IMG/VR virus record: IMGVR_UViG_3300009170_000002
Coordinates: 1-54,268 of that record
Source: a virus
Strand: one strand, 5' to 3'
Length of the DNA: 54,268 nt
The translations under genes and the position numbers were made by a program. The notes under the pieces were generated by a model. The model made no database searches, was not told the DNA's origin, and saw only the letters and a program-made list of their open reading frames with translations. This document shows positions 40,680-48,962 of the stretch, in pieces; the stretch's first letter is position 1; each line of letters starts with the position of its first letter.

Positions 40680-41226
40680 CCTCGGATGCGGAAACCCTAA
40701 TGCGCCAATTTTGGTTCTCGGATCCTCACCTCAATTGATAAAATCGACTGATCGATTTGGGCTCCAGTCTCTGGAAATTTTGGAGATGGCTTTGGAGAAT
40801 TCGGTAACCGATACCCAAATTTCGTCAATTGCCCAATTTTGGTATGATCTTGAATTCATGACGTCGTTCACCTATACGAGGATCGGGCATATTCTCGGTC
40901 CTCGTTGGTTGGAAACCGGTGATTATTACTACACGACTGCCGTACGATGCCGAACATTCCAAAATCAGGCACCATCAAATGAGATGGTTGAGAAATGTAG
41001 AGAGTTCACAGATGAGCTTCTAGTGGGCCGAGATGCGACAATCTTAATTGGTCGTCTTCCCGTAATTCAACTACTTCAAGAGAAAAGCGACGATCTACAA
41101 CCAGGCGATTTGCGAAACCACAAACATTTTGGTAAACTTTTGGCATTGAAACACCATGCCCATTGGCGACAAGTTGATGTGGACATATACACCTCATTGG
41201 TAAAAAATTTACGGAGAGAGATATAA
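40603..41226 (+). CDS. Family-4-like uracil-DNA glycosylase homologue, 207 aa
   Basis: ATG 40603 has GGAGG 6 bases upstream and lies inside the previous gene. Cysteines at CSECRNC and later in AVRCRTF and EKCREF match the 4Fe-4S ligands of family 4 UDG. YYYTTAVRCR...NEMVEKCREF is the family's strand-helix. However, the catalytic motif GEAPG is replaced by GSSPQ and the HPS motif is not evident (LKHHAHW), so it may act on a different base, be a binding protein, or be inactive. Confidence 0.7.
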   Translation: MDVMNLIKKCSECRNCDGAAFQTRPNLGCGNPNAPILVLGSSPQLIKSTDRFGLQSLEILEMALENSVTDTQISSIAQFWYDLEFMTSFTYTRIGHILGPRWLETGDYYYTTAVRCRTFQNQAPSNEMVEKCREFTDELLVGRDATILIGRLPVIQLLQEKSDDLQPGDLRNHKHFGKLLALKHHAHWRQVDVDIYTSLVKNLRREI

Positions 41227-42515
41227 TGTTGAGAGCTGATACCATCATCTTAGGTGGCGGTCTTTCTGGTTTGACCTTGCTAAAGGAACTTTCTGGTGAT
41301 GCAATTCTTATCACCAAAAATGTCGGAGGTCTTATCCAAAATTACGTGACACCAAATGGATTTTCGTTTGACCTTGGTGGTCACGTATATAATTCATCAA
41401 ATCCAGATATCGAAGAGGTCATGAACGTTATCCCCAACACACTTCATTCCCATAGGAAGTCATGGTGGATAAGGAGTGGGACCTTCAACGAATCGGAAAA
41501 GTATACATTCCCGGTGCAATCATCAATGCGTTCACTGGTAACCGATACCCCACAAGACACGAGTTGGTCACCCAACCTTGAGGATTACAGCATCAAAATT
41601 TTTGGTGAAGCATTCACCGAAGAATTCTTCCGTCCATTCAATGAGAGGGTGTGGACAACCGCACTTTCAGATTTGGATGTCGATTGGGTCAAGGGACGTG
41701 TTCAGCACCCACGTGAGTTTAGTGACAAGAATTGGGGACTGAATTCGTCCTTCTATTATGCCCCTGGATCAGAGATCGTAAAATATTTCCTTAAGGATTT
41801 TAGTAACAATATCATCAACGGTACCGTCCTCTCAGTCAATCTAGGGGATAAAACCGTAAGGTACCAGGACGATTTGAGTGGCGTGATCTATTATGTGAAA
41901 TATAACCGGTTGATTGACACGACGGGTCGTTTCCTTGAAGGGGAAAGCATCTTAAGGAGAAACTACATTGCCTATTTTGGAGTTGGTGTTGAGGGTTCTC
42001 CGGCGTATGACTTTCACTGGTGTTACGGCCCGTTTGATCAAAGCGTTCACCGCGTAACACTTCTCAGTTCATACCATCCTGGGCTTGCTCCATCTGGAAC
42101 GCATTCGTATCTTATGGAAATTCCATTTTCGAGCGAATACCGAAGTCCGTGGATCATATCAGTTTTACTTCGAGCAATGAAGACAAAACCAAACTCGTCA
42201 ATCCTCAAATTTGCCGCTTCGGCCGCTTTACGTACAGCGGGCTTTCCAATCGAGAAGGAAAAGGTGATTGATGTCTGGGCAAAAGTTTCATTGGGATACC
42301 CGGTGCCGATGGTGGGATCACGGAAGGTTGTCGCTCAAATCAAAGAAAAACTTTTCAACCAAAATGTATTTCTGGCTGGAAGATGGGGAGCGCACGGATA
42401 TTGGAATTGGGAGCACATCGTCACCGATGCTCGTGTTGTTCGCCGACTTTTGAACGATTACAGTCAAGACAACCTCAACCACTATCTCACTTCTGATTTT
42501 TATTATAAGGTGTGA
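41226..42515 (+). CDS. FAD-dependent oxidoreductase (amine oxidase/UDP-galactopyranose mutase-like)
   Basis: 429 residues. Amino end: Rossmann FAD-binding motif IILGGGLSGLTLLKEL and GGHVYNSSNPDIEEVM. Middle: PFNERVWTTALSDLDVDWVK, close to the N.KVWG..P....W...R signature of protoporphyrinogen oxidase and UDP-galactopyranose mutase relatives. End: YPVPMVGSRKV and NVFLAGRWGAHGYWNWEHIV, the FAD-closing motif. If it is a mutase it would make a furanose sugar nucleotide for the glycosyltransferase encoded two genes later; a simple oxidase is the alternative. Overlaps the preceding stop by one base. Confidence 0.8.
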   Translation: MLRADTIILGGGLSGLTLLKELSGDAILITKNVGGLIQNYVTPNGFSFDLGGHVYNSSNPDIEEVMNVIPNTLHSHRKSWWIRSGTFNESEKYTFPVQSSMRSLVTDTPQDTSWSPNLEDYSIKIFGEAFTEEFFRPFNERVWTTALSDLDVDWVKGRVQHPREFSDKNWGLNSSFYYAPGSEIVKYFLKDFSNNIINGTVLSVNLGDKTVRYQDDLSGVIYYVKYNRLIDTTGRFLEGESILRRNYIAYFGVGVEGSPAYDFHWCYGPFDQSVHRVTLLSSYHPGLAPSGTHSYLMEIPFSSEYRSPWIISVLLRAMKTKPNSSILKFAASAALRTAGFPIEKEKVIDVWAKVSLGYPVPMVGSRKVVAQIKEKLFNQNVFLAGRWGAHGYWNWEHIVTDARVVRRLLNDYSQDNLNHYLTSDFYYKV

Positions 42516-42516
42516 C

Positions 42517-43017
42517 ATGGGAAAATTGATGATAATTGAAGGTCCACGGTGTTCTGGAAAGACGACATTGGCTCAAACCTCTATCAGATTTGGGTACAAA
42601 AACATGAAAGTGTCTCGTGGTTCAAATCCATTTGAGGACATGACGAATTGGATTAGGGCAATCAGCAGCGGTAATGAGAACATAATCTTCGACAGGTTTC
42701 ACCTAACTGAATTCGTTATGGGGTTACAAGACGGAAGATCAGGTGCGAATTACTTATATAACTTTACATTGAGCGTCGACATGATGATTAAGCATAAAAA
42801 GTGGGATACGATCATTTTGCTGCCATCCGTCGAGGTTCTTGAAAAAAGGCTTGCATCAAGGAACGACGGTCGAGGGTATGACATGCCCCCCGTTTTGGCT
42901 CACCAATTGTGGGAACTGACCGCAACACTTTTCGATATCCCCGTTTTCAAAAATGAGAACGATGACGACTTTGCATTTGTCGCTTCTTTTGTTGAAAGGA
43001 AAATTAGGAATGGCTAA
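42517..43017 (+). CDS. Deoxynucleoside monophosphate kinase-like P-loop protein
   Basis: 166 residues. Walker A EGPRCSGKTTL (about 8-18), the DRF motif NIIFDRFHLTEFV, and a LID-like RLASRNDGRGYDM fit the thymidylate/dNMP kinase family, though shorter than the usual 200-210 residues. A kinase for hydroxymethylated nucleotide, like T4 gp1, would fit between the hydroxymethylase-like enzyme and the polymerase. AAGGTG precedes the ATG. Confidence 0.8.
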   Translation: MGKLMIIEGPRCSGKTTLAQTSIRFGYKNMKVSRGSNPFEDMTNWIRAISSGNENIIFDRFHLTEFVMGLQDGRSGANYLYNFTLSVDMMIKHKKWDTIILLPSVEVLEKRLASRNDGRGYDMPPVLAHQLWELTATLFDIPVFKNENDDDFAFVASFVERKIRNG

Positions 43018-44020
43018 AAAGATTGGATTTTTTACCTGGCAACCGGGCCTTCATTCAGATCAGGCCAAGGATAGTGCAGGCGGAGCAGCGTGGACTCGTT
43101 TCCTTTTCGATAATTTCATTCGATCTGGATACGAGATCATTTGGCTCACGGACAGCAATCCACCTTCAGAAACTCGTATATCACAAGTTGAGGAATGTGA
43201 TATAATCTTCTTATGTTGGAGATGGCAAATGCCCGAGTACCCTGAACGAAATGAATTATATCTTCGCCAAATGGAAATTCTTTCCAAGGCAAACGATGCA
43301 AATATTCGTGTCGTCATCCATGATGAAGATCATAAAATTTCCGATCTCGATCTGGAATTTATGAGAAATAGAGTTTTGCGAGATCGTATCATTCTTACAA
43401 CCCCGGAAATTTATCCACGCGATGGGTTCAAGACGTTATTCTTCCCAAACCCCCATACCAAAATGTTGGGATACAATCGTGGATATCCATTTATGACCGA
43501 ATGGGCAATGACCTATGTTGGGAACGTTTATGAAAGATACGAGCAAGCAGTGAAATTCTTTGCCCCCTTCAGTGTGAGACACAAAACACGCGTTTTTGGC
43601 AATTGGTTGGAACCCGGTCCTGGCCGTCCTGGTGAGAAGAAAGTTAGAAATGATATGCCTCACGTCCGTTTCCCAGGTCGACTTTCACAAGGCATGATCA
43701 GTTCGGTAATGATGGAGTCATCGACCACTGTTCATCTCTTCAAAGAAAGTTATGCAAAAACCGGATTTATGACGATGCGATGGGCAGAGGCTGCGGCAAG
43801 TGGCGTTCCAGCATTCGTCCCAGATGACTTCAACCTCGATAAAAAATTATATTCTGTTCTCCGCGAATCGCTTTTTATCGTGAGTGATGGAGAAGAAATG
43901 GCAAAAAATTATGATAAGATGACGGACAAGCAATGGGTGACCGCACTTTCGGCCCAACAGTTATGGGTTACCGAAAACATGAAAGTTGACAATTGGATGA
44001 ATTTCATTAAGGAGCTTTAG
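43010..44020 (+). CDS. GT-B glycosyltransferase-like protein, 336 aa
   Basis: ATG 43010 (MAKKIGFFTWQPG) with AGGA upstream, overlapping the previous stop by 8 bases. Two Rossmann-like halves. The carboxy half has HVRFPGRLSQGMISSVMMES, VHLFKESYAKTG and RWAEAAASGVPAFVP, the donor-binding E..ASGVP pattern of GT4-type glycosyltransferases. No membrane segment or secretion signal, so a cytoplasmic acceptor such as DNA, nucleotide or phage protein is more likely than cell wall. Neighbours suggest modified bases. Confidence 0.78.
   Translation: MAKKIGFFTWQPGLHSDQAKDSAGGAAWTRFLFDNFIRSGYEIIWLTDSNPPSETRISQVEECDIIFLCWRWQMPEYPERNELYLRQMEILSKANDANIRVVIHDEDHKISDLDLEFMRNRVLRDRIILTTPEIYPRDGFKTLFFPNPHTKMLGYNRGYPFMTEWAMTYVGNVYERYEQAVKFFAPFSVRHKTRVFGNWLEPGPGRPGEKKVRNDMPHVRFPGRLSQGMISSVMMESSTTVHLFKESYAKTGFMTMRWAEAAASGVPAFVPDDFNLDKKLYSVLRESLFIVSDGEEMAKNYDKMTDKQWVTALSAQQLWVTENMKVDNWMNFIKEL
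43198..43206 (+). promoter_or_regulatory. TGATATAAT motif inside the glycosyltransferase gene
   Basis: Plus-strand copy of the extended -10 9-mer; an internal promoter here would raise expression of the hydroxymethylase-like and polymerase genes. No clear -35. May be chance. Confidence 0.25.
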
Positions 44021-44021
44021 C

Positions 44022-44966
44022 ATGTACAAATATTTTACGCCAAGAAATTATGGCCGACTTTTGGAATGGATCGTGGCCACTGGTGAGGTGGTAAGTCCCA
44101 ATGGAGAAAAGACGGTAGAGGTTTTGAATGCCCCTCTTCTTCTCCGTGATCCTCGCGATCGGATCATAATCAATCAAAATCGGAAAGTCAACCTGGCTTT
44201 TGGGGTTGCTGAATGGTTGGGAATTTTGATGGGAGAGGCGCGCGTGTCGTTTTTCCAAACTTATATCAGTAATTATGATAAGTATTCATCTGACGGCATC
44301 TATGTCGATGGCGCTTACGGGCCACGAATTGTTGGCGAGATTGACCAAATTGAAAAGGTAATTGAATTGTTAGGGAAGGATAAAAATTCTCGACGTGCGG
44401 TAATTTCCTTTTATGATGGGAAGATTGACCTCAATGGCGGTGGCGGAGTGAACACCCCTTGCACGTTATCAATGCAATTCATTGTTAGAGAAAATAAGCT
44501 TCATTCGATTGTCACGATGAGATCGAATGACATCGTTTGGGGGTTGACATACGATCTTTTCGTTTTCACGATGATCCAAGAATACGTGGCGAGACGGTTG
44601 GGTTTGATTTTGGGAAGATATTATCATAATGCCGGATCACTCCACCTGTACGAGCGTCACTTTTCGATGGCTGATGACATCATTGCCCAACCAGAAAATA
44701 GGTGGACAATTGTGATGCAGGAAATGCCCGCAATCGGTAACGTTGAGTTGATCCGTCTTTGGAACCTTTACACTGACCCGTTCAACGTCGACAATGAGGA
44801 CCTCATTTCAAGAATGTATTCTCAGTTCGCCAAAAATCTTGGTTATCTGGCCCTTGCCTTTATCAATCGAAAGAGCCCTGATCTTTTCGAAAAGTATTAC
44901 AAACTTTGCACCGATTACACGATTAGGAAAACCCTTCGCCCTTGGGCAACCGACCAGGAGAATTGA
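44022..44966 (+). CDS. ThyA-fold enzyme, probable dCMP hydroxymethylase
   Basis: 314 residues, AAGGAG upstream. ThyA-family landmarks: SRRAVISF with R124-R125 for phosphate, catalytic C147 in NTPCTLSMQF, RSND (167-170) and GSLHLYERH. At the position of E. coli thymidylate synthase Asn177 (GLPFN) this protein has Asp178 (GLTYD), the change that marks T4 dCMP hydroxymethylase (Asp179) and shifts the substrate from dUMP to dCMP. So 5-hydroxymethyl-dCMP is the likely product. Plain thymidylate synthase remains possible. It sits between the glycosyltransferase and polymerase genes. Confidence 0.82.
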   Translation: MYKYFTPRNYGRLLEWIVATGEVVSPNGEKTVEVLNAPLLLRDPRDRIIINQNRKVNLAFGVAEWLGILMGEARVSFFQTYISNYDKYSSDGIYVDGAYGPRIVGEIDQIEKVIELLGKDKNSRRAVISFYDGKIDLNGGGGVNTPCTLSMQFIVRENKLHSIVTMRSNDIVWGLTYDLFVFTMIQEYVARRLGLILGRYYHNAGSLHLYERHFSMADDIIAQPENRWTIVMQEMPAIGNVELIRLWNLYTDPFNVDNEDLISRMYSQFAKNLGYLALAFINRKSPDLFEKYYKLCTDYTIRKTLRPWATDQEN

Positions 44967-44967
44967 A

Positions 44968-47775
44968 ATGAAATTCACCCACCTTCACGTTCATTCAGAC
45001 GCAAGTATAAAGGACGGATTAGGTACCGTAGAACGTTTAGTCTTTGCGGCATCGGAAAGGGGGTTTTCAACACTTGCCCTTACTGATCATGGATCGTTGG
45101 CAAACTCCGTACGGTTCATGATCGCGTGTGAAATGTATAAAATCAAACCAATTTTGGGATGTGAAATGTACGTCTCAGTTGGCGACGTAACCGGTCATTT
45201 CACAGTTTTGGCAAATGGAAATAACGGGTTCCAAAATCTCGTTACCCTCAACAATCTTGGCCACGCAAGTACACATCGAAAACCGGCAATCACGATCGAT
45301 CAACTGATCGAGCACAACGAAAATCTGATCCTTCTCACTGGGTGTGTTTCATCACCTTTGAATAACCTGCCATTCGACGACGCGGTAAAATTGGGAGCAC
45401 AATTGAAAGGCGTTTTTGGTGACAGAATGTTTAGTGAAGTAATGTTCATTGCAGATACCGACTCATGGTCACGACCAATGAAATTGGCTAAGGCATTGAG
45501 CCTACCAATGGTTCTCACGAACGACGTCCATTTTCCATATGAAAAGGATATCGATGTCCATCCGGTTTTGACTCAAATGAAGGCCGGGTTCACTTACAAC
45601 TCTAAACAACTTTGGCTGAAAACACCGAGTGAAATTGCTCCGCGTGCCGTTCAGGCGGGAATTCTTAAGAGTGAATTTTTAGAAATGGTAACGAATGCTC
45701 AAGTTCTTGGTGAGATAATTGAACCGGTCGTTTTGAAGAAAGAACCTCGGTTGCCACGAATGATGAAGTCTAAAGAGAACCTCAGAGAAATGACCATTAA
45801 GGCTCTTGAGAGTTCTCCGTTCAGGTTCAATGATACATACATCGAGAGAGTTCAATATGAACTGAAGGTCATCGAGGATATGGGGTATTCATCATACTTT
45901 CTAATTCTTAATGACATCATTTCATTTGCCAAAAAGAGTAAAGTAAGGGTTGGTCCTGGGAGAGGGTCTGGGGCAGGATCACTGGTCATTTTTCTTTTGG
46001 GGATAACTGGTATCGATCCAATCAAGTATAACTTATCCTTTGAACGGTTCCTTAACCCCGAAAGGAAAGGGATGCCTGATGTCGACGTTGATTTTGAAAG
46101 TGAGAGACGAGACGCGGTCCTAGAGTATGCAAGGAAAAAATGGTCAGCAATTCCGATCGCGACCTACTCAAGGTACTCACACAAAATTTTGGTTCATGAC
46201 TTAGCCAAAGCGTATCGTGTAACTCGTGAAGATGAGCACGATGCAGCGGAGATGGGACCGGAGTCGAAAGAATTTGAGCACGTTTGTCAAACGTATACGG
46301 GATTTGAACTTGCATATAATGCAATTAGTGGCCAAATTCGGCACAAAGGGAAACACGCCGGTGGGGTCATCATCACGTCCGACTCCGTTCCAATTGAGCG
46401 GGTTGGAGAGGCGATGGCAGCGGCCTGGGTTGAGGGAGAGCACAGTGAACTTTCGTATGCGGGTATCGTCAAGTTTGATTTGCTTGGTTTATCGGCACTT
46501 TCAGTTTTGCGAAGACTAGAAGAGAAATTTGGGATCCACGCGCCCGAACCAGTTGATGATGGACCAGAATTTGAAATATTCAGAAAAGGTGACGTAGCAG
46601 GTATCTTTCAATTCTCAGGTTCAGATGGAATTCGAGACCTGACCATTGAGTTGGGGCCAAACTGTTTTGATGACCTGGTCGCCCTCAATGCACTTTACCG
46701 ACCCGGGGCTCTCCACGTTGGGTCTGCACAAAAATATCCACAATGGAAAAAGACTCCTAGAGAAGTACCCGAAATTGTTGCCGACATTTTAGCTCCAACT
46801 TATGGGGCGATAGTGTACCAAGAACAGGTTATGGCAATCTATGCGAGGGTAACTGGTGGTTCGTTGGGTGAGGCAGACCTTGCTCGACGGATAATAGTAA
46901 AATCCAAAGAACGTGGTCCCGAATGGGAAATAAAGTTTTCAGCACTACGTGACGCTTTCCTAGCGGGGGCAAGTAAGTGCGGGCTACCATACAAGGACGC
47001 AATTCAAATTTGGACGGAGTTAGCAGCCCACGCCGGATACTCGTTCAATCGAGCCCATTCTGTGGCCTACGCTATGGTCGCGTGGGAGATGGCATGGTGG
47101 AAATTTCACTATCCTGCAGATTTTTATTCGGCAATTTTGAACGTTGACGTTACGATGGCACAAAGTTACATTACCGACTCAGCCAAATCTGGAATTCTCA
47201 TTCGTCCACCTCACGTAAACATTTCATCAGTGGAATACGAAACGGATGGAAAGACGATTTTTCTTCCATTTACGAGTGTGAAATTTTTAGGGATGCCCGG
47301 GGCACAAGCGATTTTGGATGCACGAAATTCAATTGGCGGGAAGTTTGAGTCAATTGAGCAATTCATGGCGGTCGTTCCAAAGAAGGCACTAAAAGCAAGA
47401 GGGAGGTTAGGGCTATTGCATCTCGGAGGCTTCGAAAGCATACCAGGTGAGGCCCAGACACTAGGCTTGAAGCCCGATGATGTAACTCAAACCTATTCGA
47501 ATATCGATGCCCAGAGAGCTTTTCTGGGATTTGTCATCCCTACTAAGAAGATGCTAGACTTTTTTGAAAGGACGACCCATGGGAAGGATCAAATTGCTGG
47601 GATCATCGAATCGAAAAAATCAAAGACATCTAAATTTGGGCCTTACGTGGTTTATCACTTAACCCCACAAGGATCATTCTGGTCTCGAGAAATGATGGAC
47701 TTGAAAGTCGGGCAAGCGGTCGTCGTCCGAATAAAAAAGAATAGTGGGAAGGCACTCAAGGTGGATATTCTATGA
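44968..47775 (+). CDS. dnaE: DNA polymerase III alpha (DnaE-type), 935 aa
   Basis: ATG 44968 with AGGAG upstream. PHP domain first: HLHVHSD and ALTDHG metal-binding motifs look intact, so proofreading by PHP is possible. Catalytic core: GPGRGSGAGSLV, PDVDVDF (two Asp) and KFDLLGL (third Asp), then QEQVM and HSVAYA regions. A carboxy OB-fold-like segment (QIAGIIESKKSKTSKFGPYV) ends the protein. It is shorter than bacterial DnaE (about 1,160) and lacks an obvious tau-binding tail. The phage therefore carries its own replicative polymerase; no clamp gene was recognised. Confidence 0.93.
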   Translation: MKFTHLHVHSDASIKDGLGTVERLVFAASERGFSTLALTDHGSLANSVRFMIACEMYKIKPILGCEMYVSVGDVTGHFTVLANGNNGFQNLVTLNNLGHASTHRKPAITIDQLIEHNENLILLTGCVSSPLNNLPFDDAVKLGAQLKGVFGDRMFSEVMFIADTDSWSRPMKLAKALSLPMVLTNDVHFPYEKDIDVHPVLTQMKAGFTYNSKQLWLKTPSEIAPRAVQAGILKSEFLEMVTNAQVLGEIIEPVVLKKEPRLPRMMKSKENLREMTIKALESSPFRFNDTYIERVQYELKVIEDMGYSSYFLILNDIISFAKKSKVRVGPGRGSGAGSLVIFLLGITGIDPIKYNLSFERFLNPERKGMPDVDVDFESERRDAVLEYARKKWSAIPIATYSRYSHKILVHDLAKAYRVTREDEHDAAEMGPESKEFEHVCQTYTGFELAYNAISGQIRHKGKHAGGVIITSDSVPIERVGEAMAAAWVEGEHSELSYAGIVKFDLLGLSALSVLRRLEEKFGIHAPEPVDDGPEFEIFRKGDVAGIFQFSGSDGIRDLTIELGPNCFDDLVALNALYRPGALHVGSAQKYPQWKKTPREVPEIVADILAPTYGAIVYQEQVMAIYARVTGGSLGEADLARRIIVKSKERGPEWEIKFSALRDAFLAGASKCGLPYKDAIQIWTELAAHAGYSFNRAHSVAYAMVAWEMAWWKFHYPADFYSAILNVDVTMAQSYITDSAKSGILIRPPHVNISSVEYETDGKTIFLPFTSVKFLGMPGAQAILDARNSIGGKFESIEQFMAVVPKKALKARGRLGLLHLGGFESIPGEAQTLGLKPDDVTQTYSNIDAQRAFLGFVIPTKKMLDFFERTTHGKDQIAGIIESKKSKTSKFGPYVVYHLTPQGSFWSREMMDLKVGQAVVVRIKKNSGKALKVDIL

Positions 47776-48962
47776 ATGAGCTCATCACTGCGTGTCTTCA
47801 AGAAGAGACCATAGAGCACCTTGTCGACTTTCCTCGTGAGCTTCTCAATAGTTTTGAGTCGGGGGTCATAACGTGGATTATAGGATATACACGTCACTTT
47901 TCAAAATCACCACATGTAAAACGGGTTACTAGAAAGTTTCCTCATTTTGTTCCAATTGGAGGGATAAGTGGAATTCCAATTAAGGACATTCTTGAAGAAA
48001 CCCTTGAACGGAAAACTAACGAGTTTGTTCTTCGTAAAATAGCAAACGTTGAAGAAAAAATAAGAAGTGGAGAGGCAATCCCTTTAGATATCCTTCATGA
48101 AATTTTGAGGGTTGTTTCATTGACATCGGGTGTGGCAAAGTTTTCCACATACGATCGAACACTTTATTTTAGAACCAAGGGTCTCGATTACGGGTTCAAA
48201 TTGATCGACAAGGTAACGGGAGGGGCTGCCCCGGGAGACTTCGATCTGATAGTGGGCCGACTCGGTGCCGGTAAATCTACGATAGCGCAATGGATTACAT
48301 ATTGTTGGTGGTTGCAAGAGAAAAGAATTTTGTACGTCTCAAACGAAATGTTGGCGGGGGATGTCTTTGGTCGGATCGATGGAATGGTTTCGAGTTTCAA
48401 TCCAATGAGGTTGCGAACAGAGACGCCTGAGGCACTTCGAGAAGTTTTGGAGTTATCAGCAAAACGTGCGAAAGAGGGGAAAGGCGAAATTCTCGTTCCT
48501 CTAAAACGTCTCGCAACTCCGAACGACGTGGGGGTGATGGCCAAAAACCTTGGCGTGGACGCGGTCGTGATCGATGGCGTTTACCTCATGTCATCCGATA
48601 CCAAGTTTGCGGCAAAATGGGAAAAAGTTTCGTCAGTCTCGAACGCAATCAAACAGACTGCGATGGACCTAGAGGTTCCCATTCTTGGTGTCACCCAAAC
48701 AAAACGTGTTGGCGAAAAAGACGAATACGATCCAGAGGATATCGCGTATTCAGATGCTCTTGGCCAGGATGCGGATAAGGTAATGTTCATTGTACCCAAC
48801 AAGGCGATTGAGAACCGCGTCGAAATCCAACTCGTGAAAAACCGATACGGACCCCCAATCGCGACGGTCGCCTACATCGATTTTGAAACGATGAGGGTAA
48901 CCGATGAAACGATTTTGGGATCACTTGATGATAGCGAGCCAAAACCTGGAAAATTATGGTAA
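47772..48962 (+). CDS. Replicative DnaB-like helicase, 396 aa
   Basis: 396 residues. The amino 150 residues form a helical domain; the RecA core has Walker A GRLGAGKST (about 163-171), H1a-type ILYVSNEM, Walker B VVIDGVYLM and VTQTKR with a likely arginine/lysine finger. It follows the DnaB/F4 helicase pattern and would unwind the fork as a hexamer. Start overlaps the polymerase stop (ATGA), end overlaps the primase start. Confidence 0.9.
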   Translation: MNELITACLQEETIEHLVDFPRELLNSFESGVITWIIGYTRHFSKSPHVKRVTRKFPHFVPIGGISGIPIKDILEETLERKTNEFVLRKIANVEEKIRSGEAIPLDILHEILRVVSLTSGVAKFSTYDRTLYFRTKGLDYGFKLIDKVTGGAAPGDFDLIVGRLGAGKSTIAQWITYCWWLQEKRILYVSNEMLAGDVFGRIDGMVSSFNPMRLRTETPEALREVLELSAKRAKEGKGEILVPLKRLATPNDVGVMAKNLGVDAVVIDGVYLMSSDTKFAAKWEKVSSVSNAIKQTAMDLEVPILGVTQTKRVGEKDEYDPEDIAYSDALGQDADKVMFIVPNKAIENRVEIQLVKNRYGPPIATVAYIDFETMRVTDETILGSLDDSEPKPGKLW

